Assembly: GCA_023428755.1 (NCBI GenBank)
Contig: JAEYWX010000027.1
Location: 62,001-126,000 of the forward strand
Direction of reading: 5' to 3'
DNA: 64,000 nucleotides
DNA from: Bacteroidota bacterium
GTDB lineage: Bacteria > Bacteroidota > Bacteroidia > Chitinophagales > Chitinophagaceae
Part shown: one piece after another, positions 26,476 through 35,255 of the stretch
Layout: each line of letters starts with the position of its first letter
Position numbering within the stretch: position 1 is the stretch's first letter
Position numbers and translations under genes: made by a program
The notes under the pieces: model-generated
The model's database searches: none
What the model was told of the DNA's origin: nothing
What the model saw: the letters and a program-made list of their open reading frames with translations, nothing else

Positions 26476-27186
26476 TCACCCAAACCCCACAAACAAAAAC
26501 ACCGTATCATCCTGTTCAATTACACATTTGCTATAGATATGTACGTTCAATTCTGTTTGTTGCAAAGGCATATCTGTAAACCCATGCGTTTGTAAATAAC
26601 CGGTTACATACGGCAAGGCTGTAATATCAGGTATATGCAGCAATGGATAACGGCTATTGGTTGTTATGATATATGGTTCAAGTAGTGTAAGCATTGCTTC
26701 ATTGGAGGCAAGACAAAACAAAAACTTAAATTCTTTTGGATTCTTGCAATAAAAAACCGCTGCCTGCAATAACAATAAACCTTCGGCAAGAAACAGTTCG
26801 CTTTGCATAGCTGTTCCGTTAATTGCAGCCTCATTCCTGTTACTTTCTTGCTGCGTTGCACGCAGATTAGCATGTTCACAATAATACAGCGCCATTTGCG
26901 GGCAGGTATCATAAAACAGATCAGGCAATCCGTAAATAGTGCCACCCTGTTGTGCATAGGTGTAATACAACGCTTTTTCGTAGTAGCGGGGAGGATAGCC
27001 CTGATCTGGGTCGCAGATCGCCTTTGCATAATCGAACCCCTGTGCATGCTGTTTCAAAAAAATCAGTACATCATTGGTTATACTTTCACCGGGCTTTTGC
27101 CGCATTGAGTCGTTTACAAACAAAGAAAGCGGATGTACAAACCTGTGAGCCAGGAAGCGTGGGTTTAAAGAAGGGTTGTTTATCAT
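26476..27186 (-). CDS. Hypothetical protein
   Basis: The protein has 236 residues from the internal Met (MINNPSLNPRFLAHRF); an upstream ATG at 27219 would add 11 Lys-rich residues. It is cytoplasmic, rich in Tyr, Leu and Ala (YYEKALYYTYAQQGG, MALYYCEHANLR) and contains several Cys. No known motif is visible. It is on the opposite strand to the AT-rich cassette and followed upstream by two short paralogous genes in the same direction. Confidence 0.5.
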   Translation of the reverse strand: MINNPSLNPRFLAHRFVHPLSLFVNDSMRQKPGESITNDVLIFLKQHAQGFDYAKAICDPDQGYPPRYYEKALYYTYAQQGGTIYGLPDLFYDTCPQMALYYCEHANLRATQQESNRNEAAINGTAMQSELFLAEGLLLLQAAVFYCKNPKEFKFLFCLASNEAMLTLLEPYIITTNSRYPLLHIPDITALPYVTGYLQTHGFTDMPLQQTELNVHIYSKCVIEQDDTVFLFVGFG

Positions 27187-27266
27187 AACGATGTATTTAC
27201 GTTTTAAAACTATTTTCAAGAGTTAAAGTCAGGCAGGCCGCATATCAGCAGATAGTATGATTGGTT

Positions 27267-27668
27267 TTATCCTATCGTATCAACACAATCCCAACACGCA
27301 ATTTCTTTTGGCAGCAACCCTCTGAACTTACCCACCATTTCCCAGCTATCTATTTCTTCTCCATACACATTCGTTAACACAAAACACCCATACAGCACAT
27401 ATTCATGTTTTGCCGTTCTGAATAATTGAGCCTCACGAACATGCGGTTTCTCTTCATCCGTTTTTTCATTCACTGCATTTTCAAAAAAGACAGGATCATG
27501 ATAATTGTCAGGCCTGAACGAAAACTTCAGCAACAGTTGTTCTCTTTCATATATCATCGTTGCATTAACATCGTACCACACAATCAAAGGTTCTTCCACA
27601 TTCATTGTCGGTACAGCATGTTGCAAACGGATGGTTCCCCGTAAACAGGGTGGCTTGGCGATTTCCAT
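27267..27668 (-). CDS. Hypothetical protein, paralogue of the next gene
   Basis: The 133-residue protein has no signal. Its C-terminal segment EEIDSWEMVGKFRGLLPKEI matches GGFESWDMAIRIKGCLDKKQI in the neighbour at 27672-28082. Both are of the same length with a mid-protein FxxxYxWF or YVLYGCF strand. They lie 3 bases apart and are surely co-transcribed. I see no catalytic motif; a small beta-rich binding domain is likely. Confidence 0.55.
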   Translation of the reverse strand: MEIAKPPCLRGTIRLQHAVPTMNVEEPLIVWYDVNATMIYEREQLLLKFSFRPDNYHDPVFFENAVNEKTDEEKPHVREAQLFRTAKHEYVLYGCFVLTNVYGEEIDSWEMVGKFRGLLPKEIACWDCVDTIG

Positions 27669-27671
27669 GTT

Positions 27672-28082
27672 TTATTTTTTGGGACTTATAATAAGCGCAC
27701 GTGGATGACCGATAAAATGTATCTGCTTTTTATCGAGGCATCCTTTTATTCGTATGGCCATATCCCAGCTTTCAAATCCTCCCTGTGGCTGAAACCATGT
27801 GTAACTTCCTTTGAACAGAAAATCATCTTTTGCAATTTCAATAAGACGGCTCATCGAAATAAAATGATCAAGATCTAATTGATGCCCTCTGAGATTATGG
27901 ATAACACGAAGTTTTTTTTCAAGCCCGGGGTAATAGAGGTCAAATAAAATTGCCGTTTGGTGTTCATCTTTTTTTACTATTCCATTTACTGTTTGAAGTA
28001 CCTGCGGATAGTTAAATTGTCCGGCTTCATTGCCCGTATATTTTAACTGCACCTGAATATTGATGACCTCTTCCGTTTTCAT
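27672..28082 (-). CDS. Hypothetical protein, paralogue of the previous gene
   Basis: The 136-residue protein is the first gene of the pair. It shares with its neighbour the SW(D/E)M...(K)xxGxLxKK(Q/E)I signature near residues 103-122. Other features are KDEHQTAILFDLYYPGLEKKLRVIHNLRGHQLDLDHFISMSRLIEIAKDDFLFKGSYTWF. The function is unknown. Confidence 0.55.
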   Translation of the reverse strand: MKTEEVINIQVQLKYTGNEAGQFNYPQVLQTVNGIVKKDEHQTAILFDLYYPGLEKKLRVIHNLRGHQLDLDHFISMSRLIEIAKDDFLFKGSYTWFQPQGGFESWDMAIRIKGCLDKKQIHFIGHPRALIISPKK

Positions 28083-28426
28083 GGCGCAAAGAAAAACACG
28101 GTGATTGTAACAGATTTACAATCTGTAAACAATTGAAAAATGCTGATTAAAGAATAAATGCTCACGGGCTGCCGGATGGAAGCAAGTACCCCACAGCAAA
28201 CGAAATGAAATGGAGTGAGCGAGGAGTACTGCGTACAGCCGGAACTGCTTTTGATCGTAGTTCTAAAGCCGAAAGCCCCTCATTTTATTCACCTTTTCCC
28301 GATTTTCCACAACCCGTTGGCCCTATTACTATTTTAGCCTCATTCCCCTATCTTTGCCGCCCTCGATCTCCAAAGCTATGCTGGCCGGAGATTGCTGCTA
28401 AAAATCAACAACACGAATAATCGATT
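28083..28426. other. Intergenic region upstream of hppA
   Basis: The 344 bases lie between divergent genes. An ATG-led frame (28205-28420) exists, but its product (SERGVLRTAGTAFDRSSKAE...) lacks protein-like structure and I reject it. Short complementary segments such as ACAGATTTACAATCTGT (28111-28127) and the region around 28165-28260 could form an hppA leader. No promoter was identified with confidence. Confidence 0.35.
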
Positions 28427-30802
28427 ATGGAGAATTTGATTTATCTCGTTCCCGCTATGGCAGTCATTGGATTGCTGTACACATTTGTAAAGTTCAACTG
28501 GGTGTCGAAGCAAGATGCCGGTAACGAACGCATGAAAGAAATCAGCGACTACATTGCTACCGGTGCCATGGCTTTCCTGAAAGCTGAATGGAAGATCCTG
28601 GGCTACTTTGTAGTAATTGTAGCCATTTTATTGGGTGTGATGGCTATGGCCAATCCCAACAGCCACTGGACCATTGCCATTGCCTTTGTAATTGGTGCCG
28701 TGTTCAGCGCTACTGCCGGTTATATCGGTATGCGTATTGCCACAAAAAGTAACGTACGTACTGCACAGGCTGCACGTACAAGCCTCAGCAAAGCCCTGAA
28801 TGTTTCGTTCACAGGTGGTGCTGTAATGGGCTTGGGTGTTGCTGGTTTGGCGGTACTTGGTTTAGGTGCCTTGTTTATTATTCTCAAAGCCATCTTTGTT
28901 CCTGCAGGTGCAGATGTAAATGGTGCAGAAATGCTGAAGACAATTGAAGTGCTCACCGGTTTTTCACTGGGTGCTGAATCAATTGCCCTGTTTGCCCGTG
29001 TAGGCGGTGGTATTTATACAAAAGCTGCCGACGTTGGTGCCGACTTAGTAGGTAAAGTGGAAGCAGGTATTCCTGAAGATGATCCTCGTAACCCTGCAAC
29101 TATTGCCGATAACGTAGGTGATAACGTAGGTGACGTAGCCGGTATGGGTGCTGATCTGTTCGGTTCTTATGTAGCAACTGTATTGGCAACAATGGTATTG
29201 GGCCAGGAAACCAAATCAATCGACAACTTCGGTGGTATGGCTCCGATTTTATTACCAATGCTGATTGCAGGTGTAGGTATTCTCTTCTCCATTATTGGTA
29301 CCTGGATGGTGCGCATCAGCGACAACGCCGGTATCAACACCGATACTGTACAAAAAGCCCTGAACATGGGTAACTGGGGATCGATTGTCCTCACGGCCGT
29401 TGCTTCAGTTGGCCTCGTATATTTCTTATTACCCGATACCATGGAACTCCGTGGGGCAACCTTCACCAAATGGGGTGTATTGGGCGCTATCGCTGTAGGT
29501 TTAGTGGTAGGTGCATTAATGAGCATCATCACAGAATATTACACCGCAATGGGTAAGCGTCCTGTATTGAGCATCATCCGCCAGTCTTCTACCGGTCATG
29601 CAACCAACGTAATTGGTGGTTTGGCAATCGGTATGGAATCAACCTTCCTCCCTATTCTTGTATTAGCGGCTGGTATTTATGGTTCGTTCTTGTGTGCAGG
29701 TTTATACGGTGTGGCGATTGCTGCTGCCGGTATGATGGCGACTACTGCGATGCAGTTGGCGATCGATGCATTCGGACCAATTGCTGATAATGCTGGTGGT
29801 ATTGCTGAAATGAGTGAATTGCCGAAAGAGGTGCGTGAAAAAACAGATGTGCTTGATGCGGTTGGTAACACAACTGCTGCAACAGGTAAAGGTTTTGCCA
29901 TTGCTTCTGCTGCGTTAACAGCATTGGCTTTGTTTGCTGCATTTGTAGGTGTTGCAGGCATCAGTGGTATTGATATTTATAAAGCCGATGTACTGGCTTG
30001 TTTATTTGTAGGTGCAATGATTCCGTTCATCTTCTCTTCACTCGCCATCCGTGCAGTAGGTGAAGCAGCAATGAGCATGGTGGAAGAAGTGCGTCGCCAG
30101 TTCCGTACCATTCCCGGAATCATGGAAGGTACAGGCAAGCCTGAATATGATAAGTGTGTGGCGATTTCTACTGAAGCATCAATCAAGAAAATGATGTTGC
30201 CAGGTGCTATTACCATTGCTTCTCCATTGATCATTGGTTTCACCATGGGACCTGAAGCATTGGGTGGTTTCCTCGCCGGTGCTACTGTAAGTGGTGTATT
30301 GATGGGTATGTTCCAGAACAATGCCGGTGGTGCATGGGATAACGCAAAGAAATCATTTGAGAAAGGTGTTGAAATTAACGGTGAAGTATTCTATAAAAAA
30401 TCAGAGCCACACAAAGCATCTGTAACTGGCGATACAGTGGGTGATCCATTTAAAGATACTTCTGGTCCTTCAATGAATATCCTCATCAAGTTGATGTCAA
30501 TTGTTTCGTTGGTAATTGCTCCTACGCTTGCACAGATGTATGGCACAGGTGGTCATGCAAAACATGAGCAGAAGATTGAAGTGAAAATGGAACAAAAAAC
30601 AACTGCTGAAGCAGGTGTAGCATTTGAAAATCCATTTGTTGCTGCTATCGTTGCCGATGGCCTGGTTGATGCAAAAGCTTTCTCTATTGAACTGAAGGAA
30701 GATGTATTAACCATCAATGGCGCAGTACAACCAAAGGAAGTGCTGGAGAAATACCGTTCTTACCTCAACGGAAAAACCGAGTTGAAATTAGAAGTAAATT
30801 AA
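28427..30802 (+). CDS. hppA: Membrane-bound pyrophosphatase (K+-dependent type ion pump)
   Basis: The 791-residue polytopic inner-membrane enzyme couples PPi hydrolysis to Na+ and/or H+ export. The catalytic loop GGGIYTKAADVGADLVGKVEAGIPEDDPRNPATIADNVGDNVGDVAGMGADLFGSY and the later Asp-rich IADNAGGIAEM and GGAWDNAKKSFE are intact. The cation-selectivity site reads GNTTAATGKGFAI, with Ala and Gly where K+-independent enzymes have Lys and Thr, so I infer K+ dependence. An extra hydrophilic C-terminal tail of about 90 residues (after MYGTGGHAKHEQK) follows the last helix. It is a single gene with a strong terminator. Confidence 0.95.
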   Translation: MENLIYLVPAMAVIGLLYTFVKFNWVSKQDAGNERMKEISDYIATGAMAFLKAEWKILGYFVVIVAILLGVMAMANPNSHWTIAIAFVIGAVFSATAGYIGMRIATKSNVRTAQAARTSLSKALNVSFTGGAVMGLGVAGLAVLGLGALFIILKAIFVPAGADVNGAEMLKTIEVLTGFSLGAESIALFARVGGGIYTKAADVGADLVGKVEAGIPEDDPRNPATIADNVGDNVGDVAGMGADLFGSYVATVLATMVLGQETKSIDNFGGMAPILLPMLIAGVGILFSIIGTWMVRISDNAGINTDTVQKALNMGNWGSIVLTAVASVGLVYFLLPDTMELRGATFTKWGVLGAIAVGLVVGALMSIITEYYTAMGKRPVLSIIRQSSTGHATNVIGGLAIGMESTFLPILVLAAGIYGSFLCAGLYGVAIAAAGMMATTAMQLAIDAFGPIADNAGGIAEMSELPKEVREKTDVLDAVGNTTAATGKGFAIASAALTALALFAAFVGVAGISGIDIYKADVLACLFVGAMIPFIFSSLAIRAVGEAAMSMVEEVRRQFRTIPGIMEGTGKPEYDKCVAISTEASIKKMMLPGAITIASPLIIGFTMGPEALGGFLAGATVSGVLMGMFQNNAGGAWDNAKKSFEKGVEINGEVFYKKSEPHKASVTGDTVGDPFKDTSGPSMNILIKLMSIVSLVIAPTLAQMYGTGGHAKHEQKIEVKMEQKTTAEAGVAFENPFVAAIVADGLVDAKAFSIELKEDVLTINGAVQPKEVLEKYRSYLNGKTELKLEVN

Positions 30803-30821
30803 TTCAAAAGAGTTATACATA

Positions 30822-30858
30822 CAAAACCCCGGGCATATGTCCGGGGTTTGTTTTTTTA
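30822..30858 (+). terminator. Terminator of hppA
   Basis: AAACCCCGG / CCGGGGTTT stem around GCATATGT, followed by GTTTTTTT, 20 bases past the stop codon. Confidence 0.85.
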
Positions 30859-30937
30859 ACCGTAAACGTTAAAATTGGAATGATGTTTGAACTGAAACAG
30901 CGTATTGGAAAATTATAAACAACTTAAATATTGCTTT

Positions 30938-31738
30938 ATGAAACTGAAATTTCGTATCGTGTTGAATGTGGCTTTTTTACTTTCAGTGTTTGCCTTTGGA
31001 GTAGGTTGCGAAAAGAGTAAAACAGGCAACCGGGCAAATTTGCAGATCCGGTTAACCGACGCCCCCGACCCCAACGTAAAAGAAGTATGGGTTGATATCA
31101 GGGAAATTAAAATCAAAATGGGCGACAGTGCCGAAATTACATTGGCCAACGCATACCCCGGTGTATACAACCTGCTTGATTTAACGAACGGAAAAGATAC
31201 CATTTTAGCTGATGCCGAAATTCCGGCAGGTCGCATTTCTCAAATTCGTCTGGTATTGGGCGACAATAACTACATCATCACAAAAAATGATGAGCGCATC
31301 AACCTTACCACACCAAGTGCACAGCAATCGGGTTTGAAAGTACAGATCCAGCAGGATGTTACAGGTGGTATGCTGTATCGTTTGATCCTCGACTTTGATG
31401 CTGCAAAATCAATTGTGAAAGCAGGTAACAGTGGCAAATACATTTTAAAACCGGTATTGAGAATATTATCATTTGTTCCATCTGGTGGCAGTGTAAAAGG
31501 TGTAGTGGCACCTGATTCAATTGTAACAGCAATTTATGCGATCAATGGACCTGATACAGTGGCTTCTACTTTTACACAAGTTGGAAATGGCAACTACATG
31601 TTTAAAGATCTGGCAGCAGGAGCTTATAATTTCTCGTACGTTCCGAACGATACAATTCACAAAAATGCAGCACGAAATGTGGCGGTTACTTTGGGACAGC
31701 TAACGATTGTAGATACAGTAAAGCTGGAAAAAAGATAA
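30938..31738 (+). CDS. DUF4382-domain lipoprotein
   Basis: The protein has 266 residues from ATG 30938 (MKLKFRIVLNVAFLLSVFAFGVGC); the upstream ATG (30905) lacks a signal-peptide start. The lipobox FGVGC gives lipidation at Cys. The DUF4382 domain runs from about residue 30 to 180 (LQIRLTDAPDPNVKEVWVDIREIKIKMGD ... YNLLDLTNGKDTILADAEIPAGRISQIRLVLG). A small carboxypeptidase-regulatory-like sandwich (SVKGVVAPDSIVTAIYAINGPDTVAST) ends it. The envelope location is likely and the role unknown. Confidence 0.85.
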   Translation: MKLKFRIVLNVAFLLSVFAFGVGCEKSKTGNRANLQIRLTDAPDPNVKEVWVDIREIKIKMGDSAEITLANAYPGVYNLLDLTNGKDTILADAEIPAGRISQIRLVLGDNNYIITKNDERINLTTPSAQQSGLKVQIQQDVTGGMLYRLILDFDAAKSIVKAGNSGKYILKPVLRILSFVPSGGSVKGVVAPDSIVTAIYAINGPDTVASTFTQVGNGNYMFKDLAAGAYNFSYVPNDTIHKNAARNVAVTLGQLTIVDTVKLEKR

Positions 31739-31759
31739 ACACAACTATGAAACCGGTAC

Positions 31760-31788
31760 AAGGCCGCTCGTTGTGAGCGGCTTTTTTT
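31760..31788 (+). terminator. Terminator of the DUF4382 gene
   Basis: GCCGCTC / GAGCGGC stem with a GTTGT loop followed by TTTTTTT, 22 bases past the stop codon. Confidence 0.85.
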
Positions 31789-31819
31789 GTGTTAAGTATT
31801 TCTGAAATATGTAAACGGT

Positions 31820-31869
31820 TTTGCATTTTACGAACGGGATCGTATATTTGATACGAAACAAGTCGTAAG
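31820..31869 (+). promoter_or_regulatory. blaI-blaR1 promoter with overlapping operator palindromes
   Basis: TTTG (31820-31823), exactly 19 bases, then TATATTTG (31843-31850). This is the Bacteroidota TTTG-N19-TAnnTTTG consensus with no mismatch. Two palindromes overlap its downstream end: CGTAT-ATTTG-ATACG and TACGA-AACAAG-TCGTA (31852-31867). They are good candidates for BlaI operator half-sites and would give autorepression. The blaI ATG is at 31872. Confidence 0.7.
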
Positions 31870-31871
31870 TA

Positions 31872-32252
31872 ATGAGCAGCAAGCAAACAAAACCAACAGA
31901 AAGCGAATTGGAAATTCTACGTGTGTTGTGGGAACGTGGTGAAGCCACCGTTCGGGATGTACACGAAGAATTGAGTAAAACAAAAGATGCAGGATACACC
32001 ACTACACTCAAACTGATGCAGATCATGCATGAAAAAGGAATGGTAAAACGTGATGAAAGTAATAAAACACATAAATACATACCCCTGCTTTCCCGTGAAA
32101 AAACACAAAAGCAGTTTGTTGGCAAAATGATCGATACACTTTTCCAGGGCTCCTCTACACAACTGGTGATGCAGGCGCTGGGCAATCACAAAGCATCGAA
32201 CGAAGAACTCGACGAAATTCAAAAACTCATCGATAATCTGAAAAAACAGTAA
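31872..32252 (+). CDS. blaI: BlaI/MecI/CopY-family repressor
   Basis: The 126-residue protein is a winged-helix repressor: PTESELEILRVLWERGEATVRDVHEELSKTKDAGYTTTLKLMQIMHEKGMVKRDESNKTHKYIPL (residues 5-72). A dimerising helical C-terminus follows. In this family a BlaR1 metalloprotease cleaves the repressor after a cell-wall antibiotic signal; the blaR1-type gene follows after 5 bases. The promoter just upstream carries palindromes suited to autoregulation. Confidence 0.93.
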   Translation: MSSKQTKPTESELEILRVLWERGEATVRDVHEELSKTKDAGYTTTLKLMQIMHEKGMVKRDESNKTHKYIPLLSREKTQKQFVGKMIDTLFQGSSTQLVMQALGNHKASNEELDEIQKLIDNLKKQ

Positions 32253-32257
32253 CCCGC

Positions 32258-34213
32258 ATGCAGCAGTTGTTCCAATCTGCTTTCTTACAGGCTTTGGGAA
32301 AAGCTATTGCCGACAGCATCTGGCAAATGGGACTGTTGTTTCTCATTTATCAGCTGCTTGTTTTTCTGTTCCGCATTAAACAGGCAGCCGTTAAAAACTT
32401 TATCAGCACCGTATTTGCATTGGGTGGCTTTGTTTGGTTTATCAGCAATAGTATTCTCCACTGGCAATTGCAATTACAACAAAAAACAGCATTGATCATT
32501 AACGATGCATCAATCAGTAATTCACTGCTGAGCAATTTTACAAAAGACAACCGCTGGGAATTATTTTTCAACTGGATGGATTATAAACTTCACTTCATCC
32601 TCCCCTATCTTTCCATTGCCTATCTATTTGTAATGTTGTGGTTTGCCACAAAATTATTTGTGCAATTACAGGCAACGCATTCCCTTCGCAACAAAGGCAT
32701 CAGTACCGTCAACGATGATCTGCAGGATTTCTTTTCATTTCTTGTAAGCTCAATGGCTATTCCAAGAGATGTTCAACTTTTTATCAGTACCAAAATTGAT
32801 ATCCCTGCTACGCTCGGCTTCATCAAACCAATTGTATTGTTGCCTGCTACTGCTGTTACACATTTAACAGCCGCACAGTTAGAGGCGGTGTTACTGCATG
32901 AGCTGGCACACATTAAACGCAACGATTATTTCTGGAATCTGTTATTATCTGTTTCAGAAACCATGTTGTTCTTCAATCCGTTTGCATTACTGCTCATTGG
33001 TATTGCACGGCGAGAACGGGAGAACAGTTGCGATGATCATGTAATGAATTACCAGCAGAACGCAGCAGTGTATGCAGAAGCATTATTGAACGTGGAGAAG
33101 GCAAGGATCAAACATCCACAGCTGGTTATGGCGTTGGGCGACAATAAACATCACCTGATGGATCGTGTAAAACGTATCCTGAATATACCGGCTGAAAAAA
33201 ACAAGATCAGTACACGATTGCTTGCACTTTTATTTTTTACTGTTCTGTTTGCGTTGACCGGCTGGATGATCAAAGAAATTAAACCAACACCTGCAAAAGA
33301 GCCAACGGTAACCATCCCTGTTTCACCGGAAAAAACAAAAACAGTTTTTTTTACTGCTGATGCTGTTGTAAAAAAGAATAATGATGCAGTATCATTACGT
33401 GATGACAAGCGGCAGATCAGGGTTGAGTTGAAAAAAACAGTACGTGAAGATGAACTTTTGGTATGGAACGAAGCAATTGATAAAGAAATAAAATTTGACA
33501 AGGTGATCTTTAATGATCTTCCTGCCGAATGGATCGAACGTTTTGTACGGCCCGGCATGCGTATGTTCTCCTTACCGGAGTTACGGAGAAAGCCAATGGC
33601 AATGCTGCGCAACAAAGTTGATTCGGCTTATTTCTATGCACAAAATGCAGACGTATATTTCAGAGAAACCGAAGATGATGAAACAACCAACCAGCAACCC
33701 AGGCGAACAGTAAAGCGTGTTGCAGGAGCGCCTTATGTACAATTTCAAAAAAACTGGAATACCGATTCGTTGATGGAAAAACTGCATGGACAGTTTCCCG
33801 GTAACTTTACGTTTGCAACTGAATTCCCTGCTGAACTGTTACAGGAGTTTCCGCAGTTTGAACATTTTTATGTGCAGCGTGAACAGGCAAAAAAAGAAGC
33901 ACAAAATGTAAAAGAGAAACGACCACAATCAACAAAACGTTTTACCATTAATGTACGATCACCGAAAGACACAACCGATAATGCAAGATTAAAAAACAGG
34001 GAACGTCAGTCGCCATTGGTAGCATATTTATATAATCAACCGGAATTGGCACAAAATATACAACTGGCTCAGGAACAGGTGCAGATAATTATTGAAAACA
34101 ATCATTTGCGGATGACACAACCAGCGCCTTGCTCCTGCCCGGATTCTATGCAAATGATGACGCCGCAACCACCTAAGCGATTTGTAAGACGATTAGAAGT
34201 GATCCGCCTTTAA
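32258..34213 (+). CDS. blaR1: M56-family BlaR1-type membrane metalloprotease
   Basis: The 651-residue protein has four hydrophobic segments in the first 330 residues. They surround the M56 zinc-protease motif LEAVLLHELAHIKRNDYFW (HELAH, His 214, Glu 215, His 218), and RRERENSCDDHVMNY carries the downstream acidic ligand. The C-terminal half (from about 345) is a periplasmic, Lys/Arg-rich region unlike the penicillin-binding sensor of classical BlaR1, so the signal may not be a beta-lactam. It is in an operon with blaI, which it should inactivate. Confidence 0.9.
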   Translation: MQQLFQSAFLQALGKAIADSIWQMGLLFLIYQLLVFLFRIKQAAVKNFISTVFALGGFVWFISNSILHWQLQLQQKTALIINDASISNSLLSNFTKDNRWELFFNWMDYKLHFILPYLSIAYLFVMLWFATKLFVQLQATHSLRNKGISTVNDDLQDFFSFLVSSMAIPRDVQLFISTKIDIPATLGFIKPIVLLPATAVTHLTAAQLEAVLLHELAHIKRNDYFWNLLLSVSETMLFFNPFALLLIGIARRERENSCDDHVMNYQQNAAVYAEALLNVEKARIKHPQLVMALGDNKHHLMDRVKRILNIPAEKNKISTRLLALLFFTVLFALTGWMIKEIKPTPAKEPTVTIPVSPEKTKTVFFTADAVVKKNNDAVSLRDDKRQIRVELKKTVREDELLVWNEAIDKEIKFDKVIFNDLPAEWIERFVRPGMRMFSLPELRRKPMAMLRNKVDSAYFYAQNADVYFRETEDDETTNQQPRRTVKRVAGAPYVQFQKNWNTDSLMEKLHGQFPGNFTFATEFPAELLQEFPQFEHFYVQREQAKKEAQNVKEKRPQSTKRFTINVRSPKDTTDNARLKNRERQSPLVAYLYNQPELAQNIQLAQEQVQIIIENNHLRMTQPAPCSCPDSMQMMTPQPPKRFVRRLEVIRL

Positions 34214-34216
34214 CAA

Positions 34217-35242
34217 TTACCACACTCTGCGTGGACAAAGATCTCCGTACTTATTTCCCAACAGGAAACCGATTACAATTTCATGTGTACCCCGTTGCAT
34301 GTATTGCAACAGGTATTTTGAATTATTTACATCGTAGGAATAACTCACATTGAAAACATTGGATACATTGATACCGGCCAATGCAGCAAACCCTTCATTG
34401 ATGCGATAGTTACCTCCTATCCAGAAACGATCCTGGTATTGTGCTTTCACATTTACATCTACAAATGCAGGCATGCCCGGAATGTAACGCAGCATTACCG
34501 ATGGTAATACATTTACATCATCGCTGGCAAGAAAACGATAACCTGTTGTTGCAAAAAAATGCGGTACTAAGGTAGAACGATACAGATCATTCGATACCAA
34601 ACTGATCTTTTGCGGAATGATCTGTTGGGCTGATAAGCCTGCAAAAAAACGATCGGAATACAACCAAAGTCCGGCACTCAGTTCCGGTTTTATTTTCCGC
34701 AACTCACTGGTAAAACCACCCACTGCCGGATCAACAGGATTTGCCAGTTCAATTTTCGCAGCATCAATATTGATCCCTGAAATACCGGCGGCAAAACCTG
34801 CCGATAAATTCAGCGTTGGAGATAACCCAAGATGATAGGCATACGATGCAGTTGCATTAAAACGGTTGATGTAACCTGTTTTGTAATTTACTATACTTAC
34901 TCCCGCACCATGGTGTGGTTCTGCTGCTGTGTATTCTTCCCAGTAACTTTTGCCTCTCGGGTTTTCACCCGGCACATCAAATGAAGTGGGACTGGTGCGA
35001 TAATCCTGTTTACCAATGGGTGCATGCACGGTTGCATAAATGGTTTGTGGCGCACCGGGAAAACCAACCCACTGATTCCGGTAACTTAATTTAATGTCCG
35101 TATAATTTTCAATTCCTGTTAATGCAGGATTGAGGATATACGGATTGATGATATACTGTGTGTAATGCGGACGTTGTTGAGCAGTCGAATGCAACATCAC
35201 TCCCATCACCAATAGCAAACTAAACAGATTTCTCTTCTTCAT
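34217..35242 (-). CDS. PorP/SprF-family type IX secretion membrane protein
   Basis: The 341-residue outer-membrane protein has a signal peptide (NLFSLLLVMGVMLHSTAQ). The family start is intact: RPHYTQYIINPYILNPALTGIENYTDIKLSYRNQWVGFPGAPQT. GFAAGISGINIDAAKIEL and the ending GTHEIVIGFLLGNK are also present. PorP/SprF proteins pair with the large gliding-type protein encoded just upstream and help export or anchor it. It lies 13 bases from the end of that gene. Confidence 0.92.
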   Translation of the reverse strand: MKKRNLFSLLLVMGVMLHSTAQQRPHYTQYIINPYILNPALTGIENYTDIKLSYRNQWVGFPGAPQTIYATVHAPIGKQDYRTSPTSFDVPGENPRGKSYWEEYTAAEPHHGAGVSIVNYKTGYINRFNATASYAYHLGLSPTLNLSAGFAAGISGINIDAAKIELANPVDPAVGGFTSELRKIKPELSAGLWLYSDRFFAGLSAQQIIPQKISLVSNDLYRSTLVPHFFATTGYRFLASDDVNVLPSVMLRYIPGMPAFVDVNVKAQYQDRFWIGGNYRINEGFAALAGINVSNVFNVSYSYDVNNSKYLLQYMQRGTHEIVIGFLLGNKYGDLCPRRVW

Positions 35243-35255
35243 TATTAAGGCTGCA

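Noticed and set aside
28165..28200. Possible SRP RNA (CCGGATGGAAGCA)
   Set aside because: The GGAAGCA word recalls the SRP RNA tip, but the required asymmetric loop and pairing stem could not be found around it.
28205..28420. 71-codon frame upstream of hppA
   Set aside because: The product is Ser/Pro-rich without protein-like patterning and ends 6 bases before hppA with no family resemblance. I treat it as leader DNA.
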